In this document: positions 1-11,520 of the stretch, piece after piece
Position numbering within the stretch: position 1 is the stretch's first letter
Layout of the letters: every line of letters starts with the position of its first letter
Source of the DNA: Adenophora triphylla var. japonica
Lineage: Eukaryota; Streptophyta; Magnoliopsida; Asterales; Campanulaceae
Assembly (NCBI GenBank): GCA_022495995.1
Contig: JAFEMH010007536.1
Location: 1-64,000, forward strand
Length of the DNA stretch: 64,000 bases
Direction: 5' to 3'
Notes under the pieces: model-generated
Told to the model about the DNA's origin: nothing
The model's database searches: none
Seen by the model: only the letters and a program-made list of their open reading frames with translations
Position numbers and translations under genes: made by a program

Positions 1-529
1 GGGTAACAAACACGACAAAAGCTGGGCGATAGCCCTCTATCGAACACTTCGACGCTTATAAGCCATAACGTCCCGATCCTCTATCATGAATGCTTTCAAG
101 GAATAACCCAAATTCCTCTAGTTGCGGCTAACAACAACACTCACTTAGCCGGGCATCTCGTAAGACGTATCGCTAACATCTTGTCTAAAAGACTTGATCC
201 CATTCAAAGTTCCAAACTTTTACTAAATTAGCAAGAATGAGCACCTCTGAAGTTATTCAGTGGATGTACTCGCATACGTAATATGTCAATCTATTATTCG
301 TGCTCCGACTCACCCCACACTTGTTATTACCACATCAATCTCCTTTCAGGGATCTCCACTGTAGATCGGGCTACCGCGTTTGAGCCGATTTGGTTCACTC
401 CCATCCCCAACCTAGATTTTTGAACAAGAGCAAATTCTAGCTCCTCGTTAAAGGATCACCAGGTTATCCTCGTGTACCAACATAATCAACAAGCCTATCA
501 CCTTCCGAGACACAAGATCCCTTATAGAT

Positions 530-970
530 TTTAATCTAATTGATGTGTCTCCTAGTTTTACAACAGATTGACACTTTTCGCTTTCTCAATTGTGGCGTCA
601 TTGCTACAATGTACAGAGATAATGTGCATGGGCTTACCGACTACGGGCAACTCGTACATAAGTCCTCGGCCATTCAAATCTTTCCAATCCAAGAGTGTCA
701 AGTGGCAACTAATTCGGCCTCAAATGTGTACTAGACAACAGAGTTTGCTTAGTCGACCTCCAAGCGACCGCAGCCTCCGCCTAAGGTGAAAACATACTCC
801 CGTACGCCCATAACTCCCGGAGTTATAGGCAATCCAAATTGCATCACTATATCCTTCAAGAAATGTATGATATCTACCGTAATGCAGCCCAAGGGAAACC
901 GTTCCTTCAAGTACTTCGAGAACTCTATCAAGCAGCTTCCCAATGTGCTTTATTTCGACATCGAGTATAT
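530..970 (-). pseudogene. copia-1 RNase H remnant
   Basis: The minus strand encodes YVFTLGGGCGRLEVD near 749-800. This resembles the conserved Ty1/copia RNase H signature (S)GYVFTLGGG that also occurs intact in copia-2 at 63.6 kb. The flanks contain stops and shifted frames. The call rests on this one motif plus its position downstream of RT. Confidence 0.45.
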
Positions 971-1279
971 CTAGCCAACCTAGTAACCGAATCAGATATA
1001 TCCTAGCCTAGTACAATTGGCAAGATACATCAAACTTCCAATAATTTGAGAATATCTCAACCGAGCCACTCTACTCCACTTTCATTCTTAGTAAGAGCAG
1101 CGCATTGAAGGGTCATACTGAGTCTTAGCTACTTCTGCAATTCTTATAACCAAATTTCTCAATTACACTTTCAAGCATAACGAGATTGCGATATGGTTAT
1201 GCCACTAGTCGAACGAGTCAACTTAAGGCCAAGAATCACACTTGCCACTCCCATATCCTTCATCTCAAACTTACTTTTC

Positions 1280-1960
1280 AAGTTAATGCCTTAGTAGTAT
1301 CAATTATCCTCATATCCGTTCCAAACAAATGTATCATCGACATACGTACATAAGACAATACTACTATCACCAATACTCTTGCTATAAACACACTTATCAA
1401 ACTCATTATTAACAAAGCCAAACGATGAGATAATTTTATCAAATTTCTCATGCCATTGCTAGTGGGCTTCGCTTAAGTCCATACAAGGACTTAACAAGTT
1501 TACAAACCTTTCTCTCATTGCCGTGGCCTCAAAACCTTCAGTCGATCCATATAAATTTCTTCCTCAAGATCGCCATGCAAGAAAGCGGTCTTAACATCCA
1601 TCCGATGGATAGGAAGATCATATACAGAGGCCAATGCGATAAGCATTCTGATTGTAGTCATTCTAGCAACCGCGAATAGGTATCGAAATAGTCTATTCCT
1701 TCCATTTGCTTGAATCCCTTAGCCACTAACCTAGCCTTAAACTTGTCAAATCTGGTTCCATCCGGTTTCAGCTTTCCTTTAAAGACCCACTTACATCCTA
1801 TCGTGCTACAACTGTGAGGGAGATCGACACATTCCCATGTCCCATTGGGAGACAATAGAATCCATCTCACTTTTAACAAAGATCCTTCCACTGCTGGGCA
1901 TCGAAGTAGCCATAAGCTTTTGTTTTCAAGGTTGCAGAAGATCACCCTCGCATATCAGAA
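1280..1960 (-). pseudogene. copia-1 reverse transcriptase (broken)
   Basis: The first half (1658-1945) encodes a TWECVDLP stretch, then GCKWVFKGKLKPDGT, then KARLVAKGFKQMEGIDY, which is the diagnostic start of plant Ty1/copia RT. The second half encodes QWHEKFDKIISSFGF, NEFDKCVYSKS and the catalytic YVDD at 1333-1344. The two halves are in different frames and stops intervene, so no functional enzyme is made. RT would have copied the element RNA into cDNA in virus-like particles. Confidence 0.85.
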
Positions 1961-2269
1961 GCGATAAAATCATTTCCAAAGTCCTCAAGTGGTCCTTGCC
2001 CGTTTGCTCCTCCTCGTTCAATCTCATCGTCGTAATGAGTTGCACCGGAATCAACCCCCACATTTGCCGCTCTCCTCTACTGGAAAGCAGAATGGAGTTA
2101 GCGGTCAAGCTAGATTCCTTAGGAAGTCCGTCCTTCATAGGAAACACATCCTCAAAAATGCCGCATCACGTAACTCAACTATGTAGTTCACATCTATGCC
2201 GTAAATTTCAGATTTTATAATAAGAAATCTCAATGCATAACTTGTTTCGTATCAACCTATAAAGATAGC

Positions 2270-2960
2270 ATCAACAGCTTTAGGTCCAAGCTTTTTCCTT
2301 TTATGCTGCGGTACAAGTACTTGCAAGGCACCCCCACACTTTTAAGTGTTTCAAGCTAGCCTGTCGACCTCTCCAAAGTTCAAACGGCTTTCCTTTCTAT
2401 GTTTAGGAGGACTCTATTCGAATATGGCAAGCCGTATTCAAAGCCTCTCCCCACATATATTCGGGGCACCCGTAACTTATGAGTAAACCGTTAATCATAT
2501 CGCAAGTGGTTCTATTCTTACGTTCGCAACACCATTTGATTGGAGGGGCGTAGGAGGAGTCTCTTCATGTACTCATTCCGTTTTCTTGGCAATAATACAC
2601 GAAGGGATTAGACTCATATTCACCTCCTCTATCGACCTTAACCGTTTAAGTTTCTTGCCGCTTGTGTTTCGCTTCGTTCTTAAATATAATGAATTTATCT
2701 AATGATTCATCCTTAGAACTAAGCAAATAGACATAACAAAGATTTACTAGCATCATCAATAAAGGTGAGAAAGTATTTCTTTTTGTCTTCGTCAACACAC
2801 CATTAAATTCACAAATATCAAGATTTAACTAAATCTAGAATTTCTGTAATTTCTCACAACCGTTTTAAACGGACTCAGATTTAGCTTCAACACATACATG
2901 ACATTTAGAATTCTTATCAATAGCATGTTTAGGAATAATATCTAAATTCATCATTCTTTT
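2270..2960 (-). pseudogene. copia-1 integrase region (broken)
   Basis: Minus-strand reading gives CERKNRTTCDMINGLLISYGCPEYMWGEALNTACHI followed, after stops, by GKPFELWRGRQ and LKHLKVWGCLA (peptides quoted in separate short pieces of one longer match). These are C-terminal landmarks of the copia integrase core and the region after it. Frameshifts and stops are frequent. Confidence 0.7.
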
Positions 2961-2983
2961 CACGTAATCATAGTTAATATGTC

Positions 2984-3450
2984 CTAAACGACCATGCCAA
3001 ACATTTGAAGATTCAATGGAATAAGAAACAGATAATCAATAGAACTAAAATTATTGTGCGAACAAACATCGCTTTCAACTCTAATTTTAAATAAACCATC
3101 CGAGGAATAACCTTTCCCCACAAAACTACCGTAATCCAAAATTATAACCTTATTACATTTAAATGAAATCTCAAATCCTTCCCTAACTAGACTAGAACCA
3201 CTAATAATGTTGCGACGAATATCGTGAACGTGATACACTCGATGCAAGGTAAGAATGCGCCCACTCGGGAAACCTCAGTCCACGCGTCCAGCCCCAAGCA
3301 CCTCAAAGCACTAGAGTTCCCCATCGTCACCGATCTACCACGCTCAGCCGGTAAGCACACAAATAGCAATTTATCAAAGCACAAACGTGCACATATTCGC
3401 CCCCAGCCACAACTAGCCACTCGCTGGGTTCATGTACAAAGATTTCAGGG
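2984..3450 (-). pseudogene. copia-1 GAG-pre-integrase domain (partial)
   Basis: The ORF contains HDIRRNIISGSSLVREGF and FVGKGYSSDGLFKI, the typical GAG-pre-integrase pattern (VPDIRRNLVSGSLL then GYLCDGLFKL in family members). Just upstream, in another frame, is the protease-to-pre-integrase linker VTMGNSSALRCLGL. Confidence 0.75.
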
Positions 3451-3557
3451 ATAAGAAGTTACATACTTTGTAACATTGCAGTCGAGCTGCCAACTCCAGC
3501 GCGAGAGTCGTGATCATCATAATCCTTCTGACCCAACACCACGCTGACACAGGATGG

Positions 3558-4370
3558 TCATCGCCAGAGCTCGCGTCCTTTTCCTTTCGACTGCGCAAAT
3601 CCTAGAAAAGTGTCCACCTTCTCCACAATTCCATAGCTCGTTTTTGCTTTTCGCTTCCTAAAGTTATTTTTCTTAACTTTAAGTTTATCATGGTTTTCTT
3701 TATCCTTAGAAGTTTTCACACCTTTTCCTTTAAACTTGCTTTTACCTGCTATCATATTAGCAGCAGCCTCCACAGTACGCTAGGTCAAGTTACCATTATG
3801 CACCTCCCCGAATCGCAATTGCATTCATCAATTCATCGAGTGTCAAGTTTCCAAGACGATGCTTCGAGGGTCATACCGAATTCCCAAGATCGAGGAAACT
3901 TCTCAATGATAGCCATGACAACGAACTTATCAGAAGTCCCATGTCAAGATCCTCGAGCGATCGCAAAATGATTTCGAGTTCGTGCACTGTCCAGAATCGA
4001 CTTTCTCACTCAGCGCGATAGTTCGTGAACTTTCCCACTGTACTTTTCCACACCTGAGTCATCTAAGGCCAGTACTTTCGTGGAAAGCGTTTCCTACAGC
4101 CGACAAGCAAAGAACAGAGGAGCAGAGCAATAAACATCAAAGAGCGCATTCGACAAAGCCGATGTAATGCATCCTCGAACAACATCATCCCGCTTCCTTC
4201 CACAGCTTTAACAAAGAAGCCCACATTAACTGGATCATCACCATTCGTAGCGGACATTTCGATGTCAAGCATACTGTACATGCCCTTAATCGACAAATGC
4301 ATCTTCACGCTGTTCGTACCAACGTCAAGTTCTTACCACCAAACTTCTCCTAAGATCTGAGGTGTCAACT
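3558..4370 (-). pseudogene. copia-1 gag and nucleocapsid-like region (broken)
   Basis: The stretch at 3558-3773 encodes a lysine-rich segment of the kind that precedes the zinc knuckle. Further right the minus strand encodes SDKFVVMAIIEKFPRSWEFG and TLEASSW, resembling the gag motif in which a potential cleavage region is followed by LPPSWKDFKHTL in Ty1/copia. Frames are broken repeatedly. The function would have been to build the virus-like particle. Confidence 0.6.
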
Positions 4371-4434
4371 AGGACTTAAAGGAGAGCTGAGGAACCACCG
4401 ACATGATCAAATAAAATACTATTTTCTCTGGGAT

Positions 4435-5188
4435 CGTTGGAAATTAAATTAATAAGCACCACATATTAAACAACAATTTAATCAACAAGTAGGGATTTTA
4501 TCGATCAAGTCAAACGTACTCAATTAAGCCAATAGCAAAACCGAAAGCCAAGGAACAGGATCAGAGAACATGTAAACAATAAAACAAACGGTTAGAAAAA
4601 CTTATCGTGATTTGATCGAGTCGCCTTAGGAAGACCGTCCTAAGAGAAAATATTGCCCCCAATCGGGTGCAACTCGTGCATGTGCAAATTTCTCCGAGGA
4701 TAAAACGATCACGGATTACGTACCACACAAAGCACACAGTAGGTAATCACCGGCGGTCCTATCTCGCCGCCTCAATCTCACGAACGAATCTCTATGAACG
4801 GGAGTAATTTTGCAATGAATTAAAGCCAAGAGAATTTTGTTTCTCTTCAATAATTCACACAAAAACGAGCCGAGAAAAAGGAATATATATATCTTGTGAT
4901 AAAAATTAGTTTTAAGACTTTAATTAATCCTAAAACCCATAGAAAATTCGGCCCAGAACGTCAAACCCGTCACAAGCGCGGCCGCCCTAGCAAGGAGCGC
5001 GACCGCGCTAAGCTCCGTGAAAGTGGCGAAGCCTCGGCCCTTAAGCGCGGCCGCTCTTGGCACGCAGCGCGCCGCTCTCCCCGCACAGGTTTCGTACGTG
5101 ATTTTGTTCCCCTTTTGCCAATTCGCAAGCCAAACACTTTCATGTCATAGCCTATGAACTTCATACCACAAATACAAAAATTCCAACA
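4435..5188 (-). repeat. copia-1 5' LTR
   Basis: The 754-bp block is bounded by inverted ends, (c)GTTGGAAATT at the left and ATTCCAACA at the right, the same termini as the copia-2 LTR. Immediately left, TCTCTGGGAT could be a degraded primer binding site (intact form GCTCTGATACCA on this strand). The LTR carries GC-rich paired motifs at 4976-5077 that stand out against the AT-rich sequence. Confidence 0.6.
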
Positions 5189-5537
5189 AAAGTAACTTTC
5201 GTCTAATATAACTCATTTTGTTCTTTCAATTCCAAAACCAAGGCTTGGAATTGAGGTTATCAAACATACCATCAACATCACACCGGAAAATTAGGTATTG
5301 GAGAATCACAAGCTAATGTATATATGTGATTAAGAAGCCAATTCATCAACTGTACTTTAACATAATGAGCGATCCATTAATCACATAAATAATAACGGCA
5401 TTGGAGAATCACAAGCTTGAAACATAGAATTACAGCATTGCTGGTCAATATAAGAATGAAAAAAAAAATCACAATCGAGAAAGAGTTCATATGATTGGAC
5501 GAATTAAAGTCAAACAGAGTTTGGTAGATGAAGTAAC
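5189..5537 (-). other. Candidate truncated intron or flank next to copia-1
   Basis: No ORF is recognised. The sequence is AT-rich and contains a short direct repeat (a 17-19 bp motif, TTGGAGAATCACAAGCT, near 5299 and 5402). If the exon call at 5538-5698 is right, this is the start of intron 1, and copia-1 inserted in that intron. Confidence 0.3.
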
Positions 5538-5698
5538 CTGGAGAAAATTCGAATAGAATTGGCATGGGAGATCCTTGAGTTCGAAAACAGGTGGTAGAAG
5601 CTTTGAGGTTTAGAAGATGACAATGAAGATGGTGCCGCCGGCGGTGAATTCGTCCTCCTCACTAAAACACTCTCCGATGAGAGCGTAATGCTCCGCAT
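5538..5698 (-). CDS. Candidate first coding exon of an interrupted gene, transit-peptide-like N-terminus
   Basis: On the minus strand an ATG at 5698 opens a 53-codon stretch rich in Ser and Arg with few acidic residues (starts MRSITLSSESVLVRR and continues through SSLSSSKPQSF), the composition of a plastid or mitochondrial transit peptide. It ends at CAG|GTTACTT (5540-5532), a good plant splice donor. A CT/GT-rich leader typical of plant 5' UTRs lies upstream. Unspliced, the frame stops after eight more codons. The rest of the gene is not visible: copia-1 occupies the sequence where the next exons should lie. I do not recognise the protein. It could be a chance ORF. Confidence 0.4.
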
Positions 5699-5731
<33 letters not shown>

Positions 5732-5790
5732 ATATCTCTCTTCTCTCTGATCGGGAGTTAATGGCGGTCCGGTCGCGTTCTGGATAAGAA
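5699..5790 (-). promoter_or_regulatory. CT/CA-rich leader (candidate 5' UTR)
   Basis: A (CT)n-(CA)n tract at about 5700-5730 followed by CT-rich sequence directly precedes the candidate ATG at 5698. On the coding strand this is a GA/GT-rich leader, common in plant 5' UTRs. It is also a simple-sequence repeat. Confidence 0.4.
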
Positions 5791-6333
5791 ATAGAGCGCA
5801 GTTCGACCGTTAGTTACTTTCCTAATTCATCCCTTTAATTTCGTTTTTTCTACTTAGCCCCCTCGACTATCAAAACTAACCTCATTGACTCGTCTTTAGC
5901 TTTTAGGCCTTAAGCTCACCTCATAGGCTAAACAATGATAAATTTATTGTATAACGGTCCCACCATATCGAACACACAATTCTAAAATCAACAAACAAGA
6001 TGGGCGGGTGATATATTCGAGATAAACTTAACGTATGTACTTGTTACGATAGATTAATTATATAATTATATGAATGAATTATATTTTATAGCAGACTAAT
6101 CCGACTGTTATGCAATCAGAGACTGTATAATTCTTAATATATTATTCGATTCCAATCTATTAAAATAGTGTTACTTTGATATTGATATAGTGATGATCAA
6201 TTTTAGAGAGCTCCAAACATGAAAAAATTTCTGTCCTCCGGGAATGCCCTATTGACATTGCCTTTTTTTTTTTGGACAGAAAAGGAAATAAATAACAACA
6301 AACAATTTTCCAACAAGAAAAGAAATAAATCCC
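5791..6333. other. Intergenic, AT-rich
   Basis: No gene is seen. The right end is the 3' flank of the dirigent gene at 6334-6903, and the left end could hold the promoter of the candidate exon at 5538-5698. Confidence 0.5.
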
Positions 6334-6903
6334 CTATTGCCAGCATTCATACAACTTAATATCAACTCGAAGTCTAAAATAAACCTCCCCTTCAAACGAA
6401 TCAGTCGAGAGGGTAGCAATGCCTCTAGTCATGAAGAAATCGCCCGTTCCACCAATTACCGAAATATCCCTAGTTTTATTCATCAACGGATCAGCTCCCG
6501 CAAAGTTAATACTACCCCTATGTTCAGTAGAGTTGAACACAAACGAGAACCCGAGCCAGGCAGTAAAAATGTCCTTCTGGTCATAAAGATAGAACCCTTG
6601 GGCCCGACCAACCGGAGTGGAATGCAAATTATTGTCAAGAGTTATGGGATCGTCGAATGCAACCAGGTTACCAAAATGGTTGAGCCCAGCTAGAATGGTG
6701 CGGTTTCCCCAAGCTGGTGAGCCGATGATGGCTGCCGTGGCATTTTTGGAATTGTGGCCATTGAAAATTATGTCATGGAAATAAAAGACTAGTCTTTTAC
6801 ATGGCTGGTGAGAATGGGATTTAGTTCTTCTAGCTGAAGCTGAGGAGCTGCCCAAGAGGAAGACAAGGAAAATGTGTGTGAAAATTGAGCATTTGGATCT
6901 CAT
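6334..6903 (-). CDS. Dirigent protein, DIR-a type (secreted)
   Basis: An intact single-exon ORF of 189 residues, the usual size for dirigent proteins, most of which are intronless. Residues 1 to about 24 form a signal peptide (hydrophobic IFLVFLLGSSSASA), so the mature protein goes to the apoplast. Family landmarks are the YFHDII stretch (41-46), [13 protein letters not shown] (83-95), VGRAQGFYLYD (98-108), [12 protein letters not shown] (115-126), [14 protein letters not shown] (136-149), GGTGDFF (151-157) and a C-terminal YECW. Cys35 and Cys187 are placed for the conserved disulfide. NXS/T sites occur at 54, 67, 124 and 142. DIR-a members direct stereoselective coupling of coniferyl-alcohol radicals to pinoresinol; that activity, and its handedness, is inferred from family only. 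A TATA box lies about 70 bp upstream. The paralogue at 15191-15751 is roughly 70% identical by eye. Confidence 0.95.
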   Translation of the reverse strand: MRSKCSIFTHIFLVFLLGSSSASARRTKSHSHQPCKRLVFYFHDIIFNGHNSKNATAAIIGSPAWGNRTILAGLNHFGNLVAFDDPITLDNNLHSTPVGRAQGFYLYDQKDIFTAWLGFSFVFNSTEHRGSINFAGADPLMNKTRDISVIGGTGDFFMTRGIATLSTDSFEGEVYFRLRVDIKLYECWQ

Positions 6904-6972
6904 TGTTGAAGAAGGGGTGAGATGATTATGCTTTCTAAGGTTATTGTGGGGGTAATGGGATGATATAGTCTC

Positions 6973-6980
6973 TATTTATA
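6973..6980 (-). promoter_or_regulatory. TATA box of the dirigent gene at 6334-6903
   Basis: TATAAATA on the minus strand, 70 bp upstream of the ATG, leaving room for a short 5' UTR. Confidence 0.7.
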
Positions 6981-7047
6981 AGGCCTTTCATGTGTTTGTT
7001 TAGTGGTTGTCCTGATAAAAGATTTGAAACTACAAAAAGTGGTTGAT

Positions 7048-7249
7048 TTTTTTTTTTTTTTTTTTTTTTTGTAAATCTACGATAGAGTGGGGTAGGCGTC
7101 ATGTAGGAGGGCTCCTTTGGGCCAAGAGAGGTGCCGTCACTCCCGACTACCTTGATATATCCAGCGATTTACCTTCGCTACCACCGAAAGATCATGATCT
7201 GATACCCGTCAGACTTATCTGACGAAGTTCAAAACCCTGGGTATAAAAA
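7048..7249 (-). mobile_element. SINE- or LINE-tail-like retroposon, minus strand
   Basis: A tract of about 26 T residues (poly-A on the minus strand) is followed by about 180 bp of higher-GC sequence unlike its AT-rich surroundings. On the minus strand the element begins with CAGGGTTTTGAACTTCG, resembling a pol III B box, and ends in the poly-A. Boundaries and target duplication are not clear, and it may be 5' truncated. Confidence 0.4.
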
Positions 7250-7486
7250 ATATGATTCAATCACACTGATTATTTTAATACAGAGCAACAGCAACTCCGT
7301 ATAGCAATTTCGGTGTTCTCAAACTTGACTCTTAAGGCAAATATTGTTTGTTTTTTAGTAATACGAAAAAGATGTTGGAAACTTTACAGTAAACATTTAG
7401 CTTAAAGTCTAAGGCTGCCTACCATCATTGGAACACATTGGACCCTCTTGGTCCAAATTAATACTAGAGATATATATAAATATATA

Positions 7487-7762
7487 TTCCTCCGTCCTAT
7501 TTCAAATGTGGATTTTTTTTTTTTTTTACGTCCTACTCCAAATGTGAATGCTCAAAATGACAGCATCTTTACTATTCCACCCACTCATTCTCTCTCCTAC
7601 TTTACTTTTACATTCACAATATTCTCTCTCCTAACTATTTCTCCCACTCATTCTCTCTCTCCTATTTAATTTTTCATACTCACAAAGACCTCCTCCACCT
7701 ATTTCTCTCTCCTACTTTTTCTTAATTTCCGCGCCCAAAAGTAGGTTCACAATAGAGGAGGA

Positions 7763-7763
<1 letters not shown>
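7487..7763. mobile_element. Stowaway-like MITE
   Basis: Ends TTCCTCCGTCC and GAGGAGGAG flanked by TA on both sides (TSD TA), with the family interior of repeated CTCATTCTCTCTCCTA. This is a non-autonomous Tc1/mariner derivative. Confidence 0.75.

Positions 7764-7795
<32 letters not shown>
7764..7795. repeat. (AT)n microsatellite
   Basis: Pure AT dinucleotide run abutting the right end of the MITE at 7487-7763. Confidence 0.9.
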
Positions 7796-7798
<3 letters not shown>

Positions 7799-8100
7799 GA
7801 GAAATTCATAAATACACACTTTTTGTAATAAATTAGGTTTGATTGATCATCACTGATTTACTCTAATTTCCAGAATTAGTCATTTCTTTAAAATTTGACA
7901 AATGATTTAAATTTCTAAAAATAGGAATAATCAGTATTGCCAATAGGCAACTATAGTGGTTATAGGATAACAACTTTTCCTGTTTTATGGCTTAGGTGAG
8001 CCTACTCATGCCAACCAATTTTTGGATGTGAGCTGTAATATGAACTATCCACGTTTGAAAAATATTGTTTTAGGTTAACATATCAATTTAATTTTATATA
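7796..8100. other. No gene seen
   Basis: AT-rich spacer between two Stowaway elements. No ORF or repeat is recognised. Confidence 0.5.
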
Positions 8101-8379
8101 CTCCTCCGCCCCAATAAAAGCCTTCACTAATTACCCAAAAATAGTCATCCATTGCCTTCATCTTTCCTTTTTCTAAGTTAATCTTCACTATTCTCTCCAC
8201 TTATTCTCTCCTAATTCACTATTACACTCACAACACTTTTCAAATTCACTATTCCCTCCACTAATTCTCTCTCCCTATTTTCAAATTACACTCACAACAT
8301 TTTTTTTCCCACCCATTTCCATAATTCCCGTGCCCACCCAAAAAGGGGTGACTTTGCACTTCCTATTGGGACTAGAGGA
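8101..8379. mobile_element. Stowaway-like MITE
   Basis: CTCCTCCGCCCCAATA at the left, TATTGGGACTAGAGGAG at the right, TSD TA (8099-8100 and 8380-8381). Confidence 0.8.
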
Positions 8380-8655
8380 GTATTTAAAAATGAAAAAATT
8401 CCATTACTCTCTTAATAAAAAGTAATCTACTTTCCCGTCTCAACGTAAATGTTCAAATTAATTTAAAGCTTGTTCGCAGCAACGCAACGAAAGAATCGAC
8501 AAAATAATACAAAAAAAGCAATTGAAAATCGAAAGATAGAGAGATATTGGGGTTATAAACTTCGATTTCTTATTCTACCGTCAATCATTCGCTCCTTTTT
8601 ACATAATAGACTTTACAATCTTAAATACTTAAGAAACAAGCCCTATTCCAAAATA

Positions 8656-8925
8656 CTCCTCCGTCCCAATAGTAGCTTCTTATTTCGCCATTTTCAGGTC
8701 TCCGTTATAGCTTCCACTTTCCTTTTTTTGGAATGAATCTTTACTATTCCTTTCACTCATTCTCTCTCCTACATTATTTTAATACTCACAACACCATTAT
8801 AATTTACTATTCTTCTCCACTCATTCTCTCTCCTATTTTCAAATTACACTCACAACATTTTTCTTTCCACCCATTTTATTAATTTGCGCAAAATTTTAAA
8901 GGGCTTCTATCGGCATCTGAGGGAG
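8656..8925. mobile_element. Stowaway-like MITE
   Basis: CTCCTCCGTCCCAATA at the left and CATCTGAGGGAG at the right, TSD TA, with typical CTCATTCTCTCTCC interior. Confidence 0.75.
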
Positions 8926-9040
8926 TAATTAAGAAATACAAACAAAAAGCCTTCTGCCACTCTTGCCGCCTGTGACATCAAGCCATCACATCCGACAAAG
9001 CTTGCTTTTGATATTTTGAAAAGAGGAAGTTCCTACAGCA

Positions 9041-9320
9041 CTCTCCGTCCCACCCAGCTAAGTTAAAAAAATAAAACGACACTAAATTAAGAATATTATT
9101 GTTATGTATTAAAGGAGAGAGAATGAGCAAAGGTTAGAAAATGCAAAAATTAATTAAATATAGAACGATTTTACGAATAAGTTGAGAGAGAATCGCCATG
9201 AAAAGAAAGAGAGAGAGAATGAGTGGTAAAAAGATAAGTATAAAAATTTCCATTGCTCCCAAGCATCGACTTTGGACGCCAAACTAAAAAGCTTTCTTAA
9301 AATTCATGGGACGGATGAGG
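9041..9320. mobile_element. Degenerate Stowaway-like MITE (opposite orientation)
   Basis: CTCTCCGTCCCACC at the left and GGGACGGATGAG at the right, with the reverse-orientation interior GAGAGAATGAGTGG. The TA target duplication is eroded, so the ends are approximate. Confidence 0.55.
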
Positions 9321-9917
9321 AAATTACAACCCCTACACACAAAACAATATGTGAAGTTATTTCTAAGCAATGACCACATACACCAACCTAGTCTATGTAG
9401 TTTTGATCATAAAGTAAGTACCTTTTGGGGAAGGTCCCCTGTTGGGCTGTGAAGCATGCACTTCTATTTTGCAGGCCTTGTACTTGCAAAGTTATAAGCT
9501 TACAACCCTCATTAACTGGATTTGAATCCACTTCCCCCTCTATTCTTGATAGGTAGAGAATTAGAGATGATGCTACGAGACAGGCCGGTTTAAACTCGTA
9601 GCCTAACCTAATGCACGCCGAAACTCTTTTGGGCGCTAATTCACTTTCCGGCTAGAAGCTAGAAGTCTTGAACGTCGCTTGAATGAAGATACCTGATCGG
9701 CCTGATTTTACCAAATGGCTTGCTGCACATTGCAGAAATATTGATGTTGTTTCAGTTGGATGAATAGTAGTGATGCTACTTGAGAATTGTTAATCTGGCT
9801 TAGCCAAAATGCTACGAGAGAAGGGAGTCAATTTATAAATATAGTGAAATGTTTATTTTACATCAAGAGGTTGAGATCGTAAAATAGTTACATTTTACCC
9901 TATATTCAAAATATATA
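9321..9917. other. Unassigned single-copy-looking sequence
   Basis: About 600 bp of more balanced base composition than its surroundings, with short open stretches but no recognisable domain. A TTCTATTTTGCAGGCC at about 9462-9477 resembles a splice acceptor, so this may be a relic of a transcribed locus. I cannot name it. Confidence 0.3.
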
Positions 9918-10208
9918 CTCCCTCCGTCCCACCTCACTTGACACTTATTTTTATTTTGGGTCATCCCACCACTCGACACTTCCCAAAATAAATTTCTTAC
10001 TTTTTATAATTTTATATTCACTCTACCCTACCACTCATTCTCTCTCTTCATTTTCCACCACTCAATTTATTCAACCAACACTACTATTTACCCCACTCAT
10101 TCTTTCTCTTCATTTTCTACCACACATTTTATTTTATTTTATTTTATTTTCTTAGCTCCCGTGCCCACCTCAAGGGTCACAGCTAAGTGTGAAAGGTGGT
10201 ATGAGAGA
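9918..10208. mobile_element. Stowaway-like MITE
   Basis: Left end CTCCCTCCGTCCCACCTCACTTGACAC (27 bp, described here only by its first family block CTCCCTCCGTCCC), right end AGGTGGTATGAGAGA, TSD TA. The interior carries CTCATTCTCTCTCTTC twice. Confidence 0.75.
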
Positions 10209-10308
10209 TATATATATATACTTTCCTTCGTTTCATCTTAAATCGAATTAACTTGTTGGTCACGATGAAAGTAAAGTAGAAAAATTTGTTGTAAGTATGA
10301 AAAATAAA

Positions 10309-11454
10309 GGCGAATGACATTTGGGCCCCAAAATTTAGGGGGTGTTCCTAAGATTGACCTCATTCTATCGCTAATTGCAATATAGGGTCCAAATTTCATT
10401 ATGTTAACGCGTTCAGCTTTTAACCAATTTCGTTAGAAAAATTCGTTAAATGATCACGTGTAAGTCACGTGTCACTTAACGAAGGATGTTTTTGAACACA
10501 AATTATTTTGTTGTTGTTTTAATGCAAATTAAATGAAAATAAATTAACCATATGATTTATTGAGGGGTTTAATGTAATTGTTTTGGTTAAAAGGGTAAAA
10601 ATAAAAAAGAAAAAAAGATAAATTGGCCTAATTGTTTTGAATCCCATCATCTTCAACCTCCTCCCCAACTACCCACCACCACTTATCTCTACCACCCAAA
10701 CAAACCCATATCCACCACCTCCTCCTGATCCTCAACCACCCGCTAATCAACTCAAACCCCTCTCTCCAATCAGAACTACTATCAACAACAAGATTTCTAA
10801 ACAAGTATTCAAAAAATGTATAAATCTAGAATCAAACATCATCATCCATCACCATTTGAAATAAAATAAAATCAAATCAAAACACCTAAATTTAAATATC
10901 ATCACTAAATTAAAGATTCATGTGGAAACCCAAATTTTTGAACTCCATAGCATCTCATATTTGACATTTGATTGAAACCACGACGGCACACACATTGAGG
11001 CCTTGGCGCCCACAACACATAAGTTTCGAAATTGAAGGTTGGGTTGTGAGGAGTTGGGTGAGATGAAGGCGCGAGAGGTTTAAAGCGTGAGAAAAGATGA
11101 GAAAATAGCGTTCGACAAAAAATTGGAGGTCTTGGGCCTAAGAAATGCGTATGACTGCAACCGGAGAGGGAAGGAGGTGGGGAAGGAGACGGAAAGAGGG
11201 AGATGTTGTTGTTTAAATGTGGAGCACTTAGAGGTGGGTCAAGGAGGCAAGAGAGAGTCATTGATGAGGGGAAGGGTCAGCGAGGAGGCTGGGGCTGAGA
11301 TGGGAGAGGGGCAAGGAAGGCGCGTGGCGGGTGCTGGGTTGGGGTGGCGAGAGGGGAGCCGAGGGTGGAGGTGGGGTGATGCCATGGAGTGGCGGAGGTG
11401 GGTGGATTGAAAGATGAGGAAGAAGATGGGGGTAGAAAGAGAAAGTTAAAGAGA

Positions 11455-11520
<66 letters not shown>

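Larger units (their letters stand above)
1..5188 (-). mobile_element. Decayed Ty1/copia LTR retrotransposon (copia-1), cut by the window start
   Basis: On the minus strand, from right to left, come an LTR, gag, a basic nucleocapsid-like stretch, the GAG-pre-integrase domain, integrase, reverse transcriptase and an RNase H remnant. That is the Ty1/copia order, with integrase before RT. Many frameshifts and stops are present, so the copy is dead. The 3' LTR is not in the window. A second element of apparently related type and the same strand lies at 61.76-64 kb. Confidence 0.85.
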
